Shown here: one piece after another, positions 1-5,097 of the stretch
How the letters are laid out: every line of letters starts with the position of its first letter
Position numbering within the stretch: the first letter of the stretch is position 1
DNA from: Alphaproteobacteria bacterium
GTDB taxonomy: Bacteria > Pseudomonadota > Alphaproteobacteria > Micavibrionales > Micavibrionaceae
DNA: 7,696 nucleotides
Assembly (NCBI GenBank): GCA_030432775.1
Contig: JAUILO010000115.1
Coordinates: 1-7,696, forward strand
Reading direction: 5' to 3'
The notes under the pieces: generated by a model
Databases searched by the model: none
What the model was told of the DNA's origin: nothing
Seen by the model: only the letters and a program-made list of their open reading frames with translations
Translations under genes and position numbers: made by a program

Positions 1-79
1 CGCGAATTTCTTCGCCCATTTTAGAGAAATCGGCGGAAAGCATTGAAGGTGATATTTTGATCGCTGGCTGTTGTGACAT
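1..79 (-). CDS. rpe: Ribulose-phosphate 3-epimerase, N-terminal fragment (runs off left edge)
   Basis: Only the first 26 codons are present, read leftward from an ATG at 79-77. The peptide contains KISPSMLSADFSKMGEEIR, the characteristic N-terminus of ribulose-phosphate 3-epimerase (first strand of the TIM barrel, usually 'ISPSILSADFAxLGEEI'). The conserved Ser/Asp pair of this motif, S15 and D17, is present. The family interconverts ribulose 5-phosphate and xylulose 5-phosphate in the cytoplasm, in the pentose phosphate pathway and, where present, the Calvin cycle. The metal-binding His/Asp residues and the phosphate site lie outside the window and cannot be checked. No strong Shine-Dalgarno is visible; a GGA sits about 8 nt upstream of the ATG. 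The gene diverges from the cyclase-like gene that starts at 316, and rsmB lies beyond that on the same strand as rpe. Confidence 0.9.
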   Translation of the reverse strand, partial: MSQQPAIKISPSMLSADFSKMGEEIR

Positions 80-262
80 GATGTGTCCGTTTATAGATTA
101 AGTGTTGTTAGAACCGGTTTGTTCAAAGTGTTTGATGACTTCAAGAAAGAGTGTTGATGAGATGCCCTGAACAGAGCATATCTGTATTTCTAATATAACA
201 GAGTAAAAGCAGTTTTTCACGCTTTACCTGCAAATGTAAATATCCAATAGGCCAGAATATGA

Positions 263-282
263 AATTATTATGGGTAATAATT
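263..282. repeat. Perfect 8-bp inverted repeat upstream of the cyclase-like gene (candidate operator)
   Basis: AATTATTA at 263-270 and TAATAATT at 275-282 are exact reverse complements around a TGGG spacer. The right arm touches the proposed -35 box at 281-286, a usual position for a regulator site. The arms are pure A/T in an AT-rich gap, so chance is a real alternative. I do not recognise a regulator family for it. Confidence 0.4.
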
Positions 283-309
283 GTAATATGAAAAATAATA
301 CGTTATAAA
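281..309 (+). promoter_or_regulatory. Candidate sigma-70-type promoter for the cyclase-like gene
   Basis: TTGTAA (281-286, 4/6 to the -35 consensus) is followed after exactly 17 bp by TATAAA (304-309, 5/6 to the -10 consensus). Transcription would start near 316, which is the first ATG of the gene itself. The mRNA would then be leaderless, or translation would begin at the in-frame ATG at 334. The rest of the 80-315 gap is AT-rich and shows no further supported gene; an 8-bp palindrome AACCGGTT sits at 112-119. The prediction is by eye only. Confidence 0.3.
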
Positions 310-315
310 TCGGTC

Positions 316-1464
316 ATGGTAGAAAATCGTTACATGGATAAAAACCTTATTGATGCCCTTGAGGGCGTTAGATCAGGTTTGCTGGATTTAGCACTGAAAG
401 CAAGTCGATATAGTGACTTGCTTGGTCTTGCTGCGATTATGCCTGATGCGGCGCATTCTGGTAGCGCACATATATTATCCGTTATTAATACCGAGCGCGG
501 TGACCATGATAATGCCCATTCGCAGTTTGTTACGCAGAACCTTGATGGGCGCAGGTTATATTTGCCGGCAAGCGCGGCAGGTTTGGCGCTGAGTCAAAAC
601 AAATCCGGTTTTGATGATAGTAAGATGAATCCGTCGCATCTGGTTGGTAATTTTCTGGTCAAATTAACAGATGCGCCGTTACTGGTGCAAATGGCTTTTG
701 ATAAATCCTCGGTTCATACGCCAGCAAAGCTTGATCAATTATCCGGCCGTAATTTGCGCCAGATATGGGATGCACAGCATAAAGCCATTGCCGGTGCGAC
801 AGAAAACATGCTCAGCGCGGTACGTGATCCGGTGCTATTATCCGAAGCGCTGGCGCTTGATGTTCCCTCGGTTGCAAATGCGGTACTTGTGGCTTGGGAT
901 GTTACGGGGTCAAGCGCGCTTGCGCATAAGGATTATCCGTCATTACGTGGTGATTTGCTGTATTTAAAACGTGCAATGCACGATATCGTTTCTGATTATG
1001 GCGGTAACGTTTTGCGTAATGAAGGTGACGGGCAATGGCTGTCTTTTTCTATACCGGACCATAAGCAAGGCGATTATGGCGGTTTCTTTTTGGAACATGT
1101 TGCGCCGGCTATTCACGAATTGATAGAGGCACATAAAAAGCTCGGCTCTCATGCGCCGCCAATACGCGTGGCAAGTGCGATTGGTCATATAGAAGATAAT
1201 ATTACGCAGCCGCTATCATATCCGTTTAAGGGTGCTGCGGCCTATAGTTTTGAAACTATGGGGCCTGTATTCTGGACAGTATCGTCTTTGCTGAAATCTA
1301 TGCCTGCAAATGGGGCTGTTATTGGGGGTGATGGTCAGTCGACCTGCGGCGCAAGCGTTGCAGTGAGCGATGATACACTCGCAGCGGTCAAAAAGTCCTT
1401 GTATGGCGGAATATCACAAACAGTGTCTAAGGGCACGCTTATGCGCCATATTTTAGCGCCGTAA
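316..1464 (+). CDS. Orphan protein with a diverged class III nucleotide cyclase-like C-terminal domain
   Basis: A 382-aa protein, apparently cytoplasmic, with no signal peptide or membrane segment. Residues about 188-345 follow the class III adenylate/guanylate cyclase pattern: VAWDVTGSSALA (190s, first metal-binding Asp = D195), a helix, then YGGNVLRNEGDGQWLSF (228-244, second metal Asp = D238), PPIRVASAIGH (281-291), and FKGAAAYSFETM (304-315) where the family has GxxVNxAxRL. By this by-eye alignment the two metal Asps remain. The purine-selecting Lys is Arg234, the specificity Asp is Pro303, the transition-state Asn is Tyr310 and the Arg is Thr314. Catalysis as a cyclase is therefore doubtful; it may bind nucleotide or be a degenerate regulator. 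The N-terminal half (1-185) is not recognised. ATGs at 316 and 334 are both possible starts, and neither has a good Shine-Dalgarno. The gene converges on rsmB and diverges from rpe. Confidence 0.75.
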   Translation: MVENRYMDKNLIDALEGVRSGLLDLALKASRYSDLLGLAAIMPDAAHSGSAHILSVINTERGDHDNAHSQFVTQNLDGRRLYLPASAAGLALSQNKSGFDDSKMNPSHLVGNFLVKLTDAPLLVQMAFDKSSVHTPAKLDQLSGRNLRQIWDAQHKAIAGATENMLSAVRDPVLLSEALALDVPSVANAVLVAWDVTGSSALAHKDYPSLRGDLLYLKRAMHDIVSDYGGNVLRNEGDGQWLSFSIPDHKQGDYGGFFLEHVAPAIHELIEAHKKLGSHAPPIRVASAIGHIEDNITQPLSYPFKGAAAYSFETMGPVFWTVSSLLKSMPANGAVIGGDGQSTCGASVAVSDDTLAAVKKSLYGGISQTVSKGTLMRHILAP

Positions 1465-1505
1465 ATCTTGTAAATATCGATCTGGGAAAGGCTTTGTGCG
1501 CTGTG

Positions 1506-1541
1506 CCAAGCTGTTGTTATTTCCCAAGGTGTTGTTATTTC
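1506..1541. repeat. 18-bp tandem duplication covering the rsmB stop codon
   Basis: CCAAGCTGTTGTTATTTC (1506-1523) is followed directly by CCAAGGTGTTGTTATTTC (1524-1541), 17 of 18 bases identical. The right copy contains the rsmB stop (TAA on the minus strand, 1537-1535). The left copy places a second TAA in the same frame 18 nt downstream. It looks like a small slippage duplication in the convergent gap between rsmB and the cyclase-like gene. Confidence 0.85.
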
Positions 1542-2881
1542 TTTGTCAGGCGAGAGATAAAGAAACCGTCCATGCCGCCATAGGTGCTCATATGGAATGG
1601 CAATATACGAATATCCCCTTCCGGTGTGAGCATTTCTTCCATATTGCCAAGCTCGGCGGCCTTGATTGGCAGGCGCTCTATGTCCGGTCTTTGGGTTAGA
1701 ACATCTTTTATTTGATATTCGCCTTCGGCTTTTTGCAGTGAACAAGTGCAATAAATTAAAATGCCGCCTTGGCCGAGATGATCAAGGGCGTTATGTAGTA
1801 TGCGTTTTTGAATATCGATCAGGCGTTCCAGATCACGCTCCTGTTTGAGGTGCAAGACATCAGGGTGGCGGCGGATAGTCCCTGTGGCGCTGCATGGCGC
1901 GTCAAGTAATATGCGCTGGACAGGCTCGGCCGGTCTCCATTCCGTGCTGTCGGCAACTTCTATTTTCACATGGTCTGTCAGGCCAAGGCGCTGAATGTTG
2001 AAATCCAGTCTTTTGAGACGGTTGGTTGAGCGGTCAATGGCTGTGACGAATGCGCCCATTGCGGCAAGCTGTGCGGTTTTTCCGCCGGGCGCGGCGCACA
2101 TATCAATGACGCTGTGGCCTTCTAGCGGGCCGAATAATGTGGCAGGGATGGCGGCAGAGACGTCTTGTATCCACCACGATCCTTCTTCAAACCCTGCGAA
2201 ATCCTTGACCGATCCGCCTTCTCTGGTTCGTAGCGTGCCGGTCGGCATCTGGGTGCAGTTGAGCTGCTCTGCCCAGTAACTTAGTTTGCTTTTGTCTTTA
2301 ATGCTGATATCCAGCGGAGCTTCGTGCAGATTGGCTTGTGCAATCTCGGCAGCTGTGCGTAGGCCGTAATCTTCTATCCATAGGCGCATGAGCCATTCCG
2401 GTGTGTTCAGGCGCGCTTCATCCTGTAAATTAAGCCATTCTTTCTTGTTTCGGCCTATTTCACGTAGAACCGCATTGATAAAACCTTTTTGACGGCTGAG
2501 CTGGTTACGTTCGGCCAACTCAACGGAGGTATCAACCGCGGCATAATCGGCAGACGCCATAAAGCAAAGCTGCGCTGCGCCCATACGCAGTAATGTGTGT
2601 GAAGATGGCGGGGATGGTGGGTCGCTTCTATCTGCTGCGCGTTCGATTAAATTATCGATTTGTCCCAAACGGCGCAAAGTTGTCGCCGTAATCATGCGTA
2701 CAAAGCCTTTGTCACGCGGGTCAAGCATAAGAAATGCTTTATCGTTATCCAGTATCTGGTCCAAAGCCTGTTTACGCTCCAGAACAGCGCGCAAAATATC
2801 GAATGCAATTTGGCGGGCGCGCAAGGTTGTCTCATGTTCGCTGGCGTTCGTGCCGCTGTGTTCTGCTGGATTTTCAATCAT
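1535..2881 (-). CDS. rsmB: 16S rRNA (cytosine-967-C5)-methyltransferase RsmB
   Basis: A 448-aa RsmB/Sun protein, about the family's usual length. Residues about 20-145 form the NusB-like RNA-binding domain (ARQIAFDILRAVL..., then DKGFVRMITATTLRRLGQID and SRQKGFINAVLREI). Residues about 235-448 form the Rossmann methyltransferase. AdoMet motif I is VIDMCAAPGGKT (258-269). Motif IV is LLDAPCSATGTIRRHPD with the PC cysteine C330, and motif VI is IYCTCSLQKAEGE with C380 in the TCS position of the catalytic nucleophile. The C-terminus GGMDGFFISRL is also typical. The enzyme methylates C967 (E. coli numbering) of 16S rRNA in the cytoplasm during 30S maturation. The ATG at 2881 is preceded by only a weak Shine-Dalgarno. 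It converges with the cyclase-like gene and diverges from the 168-aa gene. Confidence 0.96.
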   Translation of the reverse strand: MIENPAEHSGTNASEHETTLRARQIAFDILRAVLERKQALDQILDNDKAFLMLDPRDKGFVRMITATTLRRLGQIDNLIERAADRSDPPSPPSSHTLLRMGAAQLCFMASADYAAVDTSVELAERNQLSRQKGFINAVLREIGRNKKEWLNLQDEARLNTPEWLMRLWIEDYGLRTAAEIAQANLHEAPLDISIKDKSKLSYWAEQLNCTQMPTGTLRTREGGSVKDFAGFEEGSWWIQDVSAAIPATLFGPLEGHSVIDMCAAPGGKTAQLAAMGAFVTAIDRSTNRLKRLDFNIQRLGLTDHVKIEVADSTEWRPAEPVQRILLDAPCSATGTIRRHPDVLHLKQERDLERLIDIQKRILHNALDHLGQGGILIYCTCSLQKAEGEYQIKDVLTQRPDIERLPIKAAELGNMEEMLTPEGDIRILPFHMSTYGGMDGFFISRLTKK

Positions 2882-3010
2882 GGCTTAGCATGTTACATTT
2901 TCGCAGATGTTACAAGCACTCAAAACGCAAAGAAGACGCGAATATTTTAAGGTTTTGTTTGTGAATTTGCTGTATGTTATGGTAAATAGCTTAGCAGAGC
3001 ACTGATTATT

Positions 3011-3032
3011 CGCTTTTTCGGATGAGAAGGCG
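3011..3032 (+). other. Possible hairpin in the leader of the 168-aa gene
   Basis: CGCTTTTT (3011-3018) can pair with AGAAGGCG (3025-3032) around a 6-nt loop, giving an 8-bp stem with two G-U pairs. It lies 67 nt before the start codon and no T-run follows it, so it is not a standard terminator. It could be a small leader structure or chance. I see no other feature in the 2882-3099 gap apart from the Shine-Dalgarno AAGGGG at 3088-3093. Confidence 0.2.
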
Positions 3033-3099
3033 GCTGAATGTAAAACAATACTGGATATGAAACAGCGTAAGATCGAACAAAATATTTAAGGGGCGTAAT

Positions 3100-3606
3100 A
3101 TGGCAGAATCACCACAAATCTCAAAAGGACTCGTACAACCGCATGATCGCGGCATTGTTAAGAGTGCTTATGAAGCAGCGGTAGACCCGGCAACACCTGC
3201 GGATATCGCGGTGGGACAAATTGAGCGCGTCAAGCATGTGTTTGAGGTGAATAATGTGCCGTTAAATGCCAGTACTATTCAGGATACATTCAATGTTGAG
3301 GGTTCGGTATTTGACCGTGTTGTGCGTGACCGCGCACTGGAAGCGGCAACTGCCAGCTTTGCTGATGCACAGCTACTCGATAGTGAGGGCGAGTCTGCGA
3401 TTGCGTCATTAAAACACACGCAGGATTATCTTGATTTAGCAGCAAGTGTAGACGGTTTTTCTTTGGATGATGCGTATGATGTCCTTGGCATAACAGAAGA
3501 AGATTTTAGAGCGCTAACCGAAAAACACGCCGGTACTTTTCAAACCAAACGCGTCGAGATGGCTATTGACGGTATGAATGTAACACCAGTGTTGAAACCA
3601 CGCTAA
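3100..3606 (+). CDS. Uncharacterised acidic 168-aa protein with two HTH-like segments
   Basis: The start is well supported: ATG at 3100 follows the strong Shine-Dalgarno AAGGGG (3088-3093) with a 6-nt spacer. I do not recognise the family. The protein is rich in Asp/Glu (28 acidic against 15 Lys/Arg by my count), has no cysteine, no signal peptide and no membrane segment, and looks mainly helical, so it is probably a soluble cytoplasmic protein. Two stretches have a helix-turn-helix cadence and resemble each other: STIQDTFNVEGSVFDRVV (58-75) and SLDDAYDVLGITEEDFRAL (121-139). The second resembles helix-turn-helix segments in which a DVLGI turn is followed by a recognition helix. DNA binding is inference only, and the net negative charge argues against it. 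The gene stands alone, divergent from rsmB and convergent with the chorismate mutase. Confidence 0.8.
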   Translation: MAESPQISKGLVQPHDRGIVKSAYEAAVDPATPADIAVGQIERVKHVFEVNNVPLNASTIQDTFNVEGSVFDRVVRDRALEAATASFADAQLLDSEGESAIASLKHTQDYLDLAASVDGFSLDDAYDVLGITEEDFRALTEKHAGTFQTKRVEMAIDGMNVTPVLKPR

Positions 3607-3637
3607 GGAACGATAAATCGCCAGGTAAAAATACGTG

Positions 3638-3663
3638 CAATATTATTTGTGAAAATAAGATTG
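3638..3663. terminator. AT-rich hairpin between convergent genes, possible terminator
   Basis: CAATATTATTT (3638-3648) and AAATAAGATTG (3653-3663) form an 11-bp stem with one A/G mismatch around a GTGA tetraloop. It sits between the convergent 3' ends at 3606 and 3681. On the minus strand a T5 run (within TATTTTTACC) follows about 5 nt after the stem, so it better suits termination of the chorismate mutase transcript. The stem is nearly all A/T, which makes it weak for intrinsic termination. Confidence 0.3.
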
Positions 3664-3680
3664 AATGGTGAAGGTTTTAA

Positions 3681-4004
3681 TTATTTGGCCTTCATTTTTG
3701 TTTTTTCGGCCTGACGCATATCATCCATCATTTCATCTTCGAGTTTACAGCTATATTCGATCATCGTGGCGTATAAGCTGCGTACCAGTTCAGCATCAAT
3801 TCCCTTTGAATGTGCATCCTGTGCTGCGTTTTCGCGAACCTCGTCAATACGGTAGGGAAGGGCAGCCGGTATATCGTGTGCAAATTTGACATGGGCGACT
3901 TCGCGAATAATGCCAACGCGCTCGACAAGTAAATCGACAATTTTTTTATCAAGATCATCAATACGCTTGCGGTACGGCTTTAGTATTTCGATTTCTTTAC
4001 CCAT
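3681..4004 (-). CDS. Monofunctional AroQ-class chorismate mutase
   Basis: A 107-aa all-helical protein of the AroQ fold. It would convert chorismate to prephenate in the cytoplasm, feeding phenylalanine and tyrosine synthesis. The first helix YRKRIDDLDKKIVDLLVER (11-29) followed by VAHVK (36-40) aligns without gaps to the E. coli P-protein mutase helix. It keeps the active-site residues R12, R29 and K40 (R11, R28 and K39 in E. coli). The loop IPAALPYRIDEV (45-56) is about three residues longer than in E. coli; R52 and E55 are likely active-site positions but the alignment there is uncertain. The third helix ends YSCKLEDEM. There is no fused prephenate dehydratase or dehydrogenase and no signal peptide. 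An isochorismate-pyruvate lyase-like role is a less likely alternative. The ATG at 4004 has no strong Shine-Dalgarno. The gene diverges from sdhAF4. Confidence 0.87.
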   Translation of the reverse strand: MGKEIEILKPYRKRIDDLDKKIVDLLVERVGIIREVAHVKFAHDIPAALPYRIDEVRENAAQDAHSKGIDAELVRSLYATMIEYSCKLEDEMMDDMRQAEKTKMKAK

Positions 4005-4077
4005 ATCCGGTTGTTCACTTATTCTTTATCGTGCAGCTCTTGTTTGTAATGGCTATCTGCAATTATTACCAATGAAG

Positions 4078-4105
4078 TTGTCATTTTCGTTAACCATACT
4101 ATATG
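4078..4105 (+). promoter_or_regulatory. Candidate promoter for sdhAF4
   Basis: TTGTCA (4078-4083, 5/6 to the -35 consensus) is followed after 16 bp by TATATG (4100-4105, 4/6 to the -10 consensus). Transcription would start near 4112, giving a leader of about 39 nt. It lies in the divergent gap between the chorismate mutase and sdhAF4. Judged by eye only. Confidence 0.35.
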
Positions 4106-4107
4106 GT
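4093..4107. repeat. 15-bp palindrome overlapping the sdhAF4 -10 region
   Basis: ACCATA (4093-4098) and TATGGT (4102-4107) are exact reverse complements around a CTA centre. The palindrome covers the candidate -10 hexamer at 4100-4105, so a bound repressor would block the promoter. I do not recognise a regulator for it, and a chance palindrome is possible. Confidence 0.35.
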
Positions 4108-4150
4108 GGTATGTACAAAATCAAAAGCAGAATAAAACGCGAGAAACGAT

Positions 4151-4369
4151 ATGCCCAAGCCCAGCCAGAATAATGCCGATCCTGTGAAGAAGGAAACTGC
4201 TCAGAAAATAGATGTTGCCGATCAGTCCCAAGATGCCGCCACCGGCACTGTTTCCGTTACGACGTCTGGCTTGGAACATGATACAAAAGATGAAAGAGGT
4301 GGCCCGAATGGCCCTGAGCCAACCCGCTATGGTGACTGGGAAATCGGTGGTAAATGCGTTGATTTCTAG
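4151..4369 (+). CDS. sdhAF4: Succinate dehydrogenase assembly factor 4 (DUF1674)
   Basis: A 72-aa protein with a polar, probably disordered N-terminus (about 1-48) and the diagnostic C-terminus GGPNGPEPTRYGDWE (50-64) ending KCVDF at the last residue. This is the DUF1674/SDHAF4 signature, usually GGPxGPEPTRYGDWExxGRxxDF. Family members bind the flavoprotein subunit SdhA and promote covalent attachment of FAD before complex II assembly. The conserved tail is complete and the length is typical of bacterial members. The ATG at 4151 follows a modest Shine-Dalgarno (GAGA at 4141-4144). No sdh genes are in the window, so it is unlinked from its target here. It diverges from the chorismate mutase; the nuclease gene follows on the same strand after 70 nt, with a possible promoter of its own. 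Confidence 0.92.
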   Translation: MPKPSQNNADPVKKETAQKIDVADQSQDAATGTVSVTTSGLEHDTKDERGGPNGPEPTRYGDWEIGGKCVDF

Positions 4370-4405
4370 TATCAATAAAAAATACACTTTAATTTAGAAA
4401 AATAT

Positions 4406-4434
4406 TTCAATTAAACAACCTAAACGTGTATTAT
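4406..4434 (+). promoter_or_regulatory. Weak candidate promoter for the nuclease gene (leaderless start)
   Basis: TTCAAT (4406-4411, 3/6 to the -35 consensus) and TATTAT (4429-4434, 5/6 to the -10 consensus) are 17 bp apart. Transcription would start near 4441, at the ATG of the nuclease gene, so the mRNA would be leaderless. The 4370-4439 gap is very AT-rich, so such matches are easy to find by chance. Confidence 0.2.
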
Positions 4435-4439
4435 GAAGC

Positions 4440-4877
4440 ATGAGAGTGTTTCTTTCCATGATCGTATCCTTGTCTATGCTCATTGTTATTACAAACAGTG
4501 CGGCTGAGGCAGACCCCTTACCCAGCACCTATTCAGCTCATGTTTTAGATGTGATTGACGGGGATACGATCCGTGTTTCCGTACAAATATGGGTTGATCA
4601 GACCATAGTCACATTAGTGCGTATCAAGGGTGTTGATACACCGGAGTTGCGGTCTTCTTGTGCGGATGAACGTCGTAAATCCCGATTGGCAAAACAAAGA
4701 TTGACTGATTTAATCAACGGGCAGGATGTTTTTTTACATGATGCCGAGTATGGCAAATATGCTGGTCGTATTCTGGGCAGAGTGACACTTGCCGATGGGA
4801 AGGATGTTTCGGATATGCTTATCGAAGAAAATCTTGCGCGTTATTACGATGGCGGCACACGTCAGTCGTGGTGCTGA
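4440..4877 (+). CDS. Secreted staphylococcal-nuclease-like (thermonuclease) protein
   Basis: A 145-aa precursor. Residues 1-24 form a Sec signal peptide: R2, a hydrophobic core FLSMIVSLSMLIVI, and an AEA cleavage motif before D25. The mature part is a compact SNase (OB-fold) domain with the whole active-site set. VIDGDTI (38-44) carries D42 (D21 of S. aureus nuclease). VRIKGVDTPEL (60-70) carries R61, D66, T67 and E69 (R35, D40, T41 and E43). GKYAGRILGRV (105-115) carries R110 (R87). These imply a Ca2+-dependent phosphodiesterase acting on DNA or RNA in the periplasm or outside the cell. Only two cysteines lie in the mature protein, C74 and the terminal C145, which could form a disulfide. The 'DGG.RQSWC' ending is one I associate with proteobacterial members. 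The ATG at 4440 lacks a Shine-Dalgarno; M7 and M13 are alternatives but would damage the signal peptide. Confidence 0.92.
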   Translation: MRVFLSMIVSLSMLIVITNSAAEADPLPSTYSAHVLDVIDGDTIRVSVQIWVDQTIVTLVRIKGVDTPELRSSCADERRKSRLAKQRLTDLINGQDVFLHDAEYGKYAGRILGRVTLADGKDVSDMLIEENLARYYDGGTRQSWC

Positions 4878-4890
4878 TCTTTGCTATATG

Positions 4891-4930
4891 GCTAATAGTA
4901 CTCCATAGTTCTCTATAGTGACCTATACTA
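4891..4930. repeat. Four imperfect 10-bp phased tandem repeats
   Basis: Four successive decamers, GCTAATAGTA, CTCCATAGTT, CTCTATAGTG and ACCTATACTA, place ATAGT at 4895, 4905 and 4915, and ATACT at 4925. The spacing is exactly 10 bp, close to one helical turn. The array begins 13 bp after the nuclease stop codon, in a non-coding gap. It could be a decayed slippage array, a bent-DNA segment or a protein-binding site. Confidence 0.6.
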
Positions 4931-4963
4931 CCATGGCGTTAGCGACCTATTCTGTGTACAGAG

Positions 4964-4989
4964 CGGGGCGGATATTCGGGGCGGATATT
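4964..4989. repeat. Perfect 13-bp tandem duplication
   Basis: CGGGGCGGATATT occurs at 4964-4976 and again at 4977-4989 without a mismatch. Together with the decamer array just upstream it shows local repeat expansion in the gap between the nuclease and xthA. The rest of 4878-5097 holds nothing I can support as a gene or terminator. Confidence 0.9.
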
Positions 4990-5097
4990 TTTGGCGGTGT
5001 GTTCTTGTCTTGCTTTTTAACTGTCTTGCGATTTAAGGTGCATAATTTGCAGCGTGTAATTTGTCTCTATCGTACTTTGCGTGAGTGCTATTCGTGT

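Noticed and set aside
671..1188. Alternative frames inside the cyclase-like gene (671-967 plus, 964-1188 minus)
   Set aside because: Products are rich in Arg, Cys and Trp as expected of out-of-frame reading; the 316-1464 frame carries the domain pattern.
1484..1525. GGGAAA ... TTTCCC inverted repeat considered as a bidirectional terminator
   Set aside because: The loop would be 30 nt, the stem is only 6 bp, and no T-run follows on either strand.
1335..1751. Minus-strand open frame across the two convergent 3' ends
   Set aside because: It overlaps both the cyclase-like gene and rsmB, and its peptide has no family resemblance.
2595..2964. Several plus-strand open frames opposite the rsmB N-terminus
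   Set aside because: They are antisense shadows of the NusB-like domain region of rsmB.
4121..4387. Minus-strand 88-codon frame opposite sdhAF4
   Set aside because: The plus-strand frame encodes the unmistakable DUF1674 tail; the opposite frame is its shadow despite a somewhat hydrophobic product.
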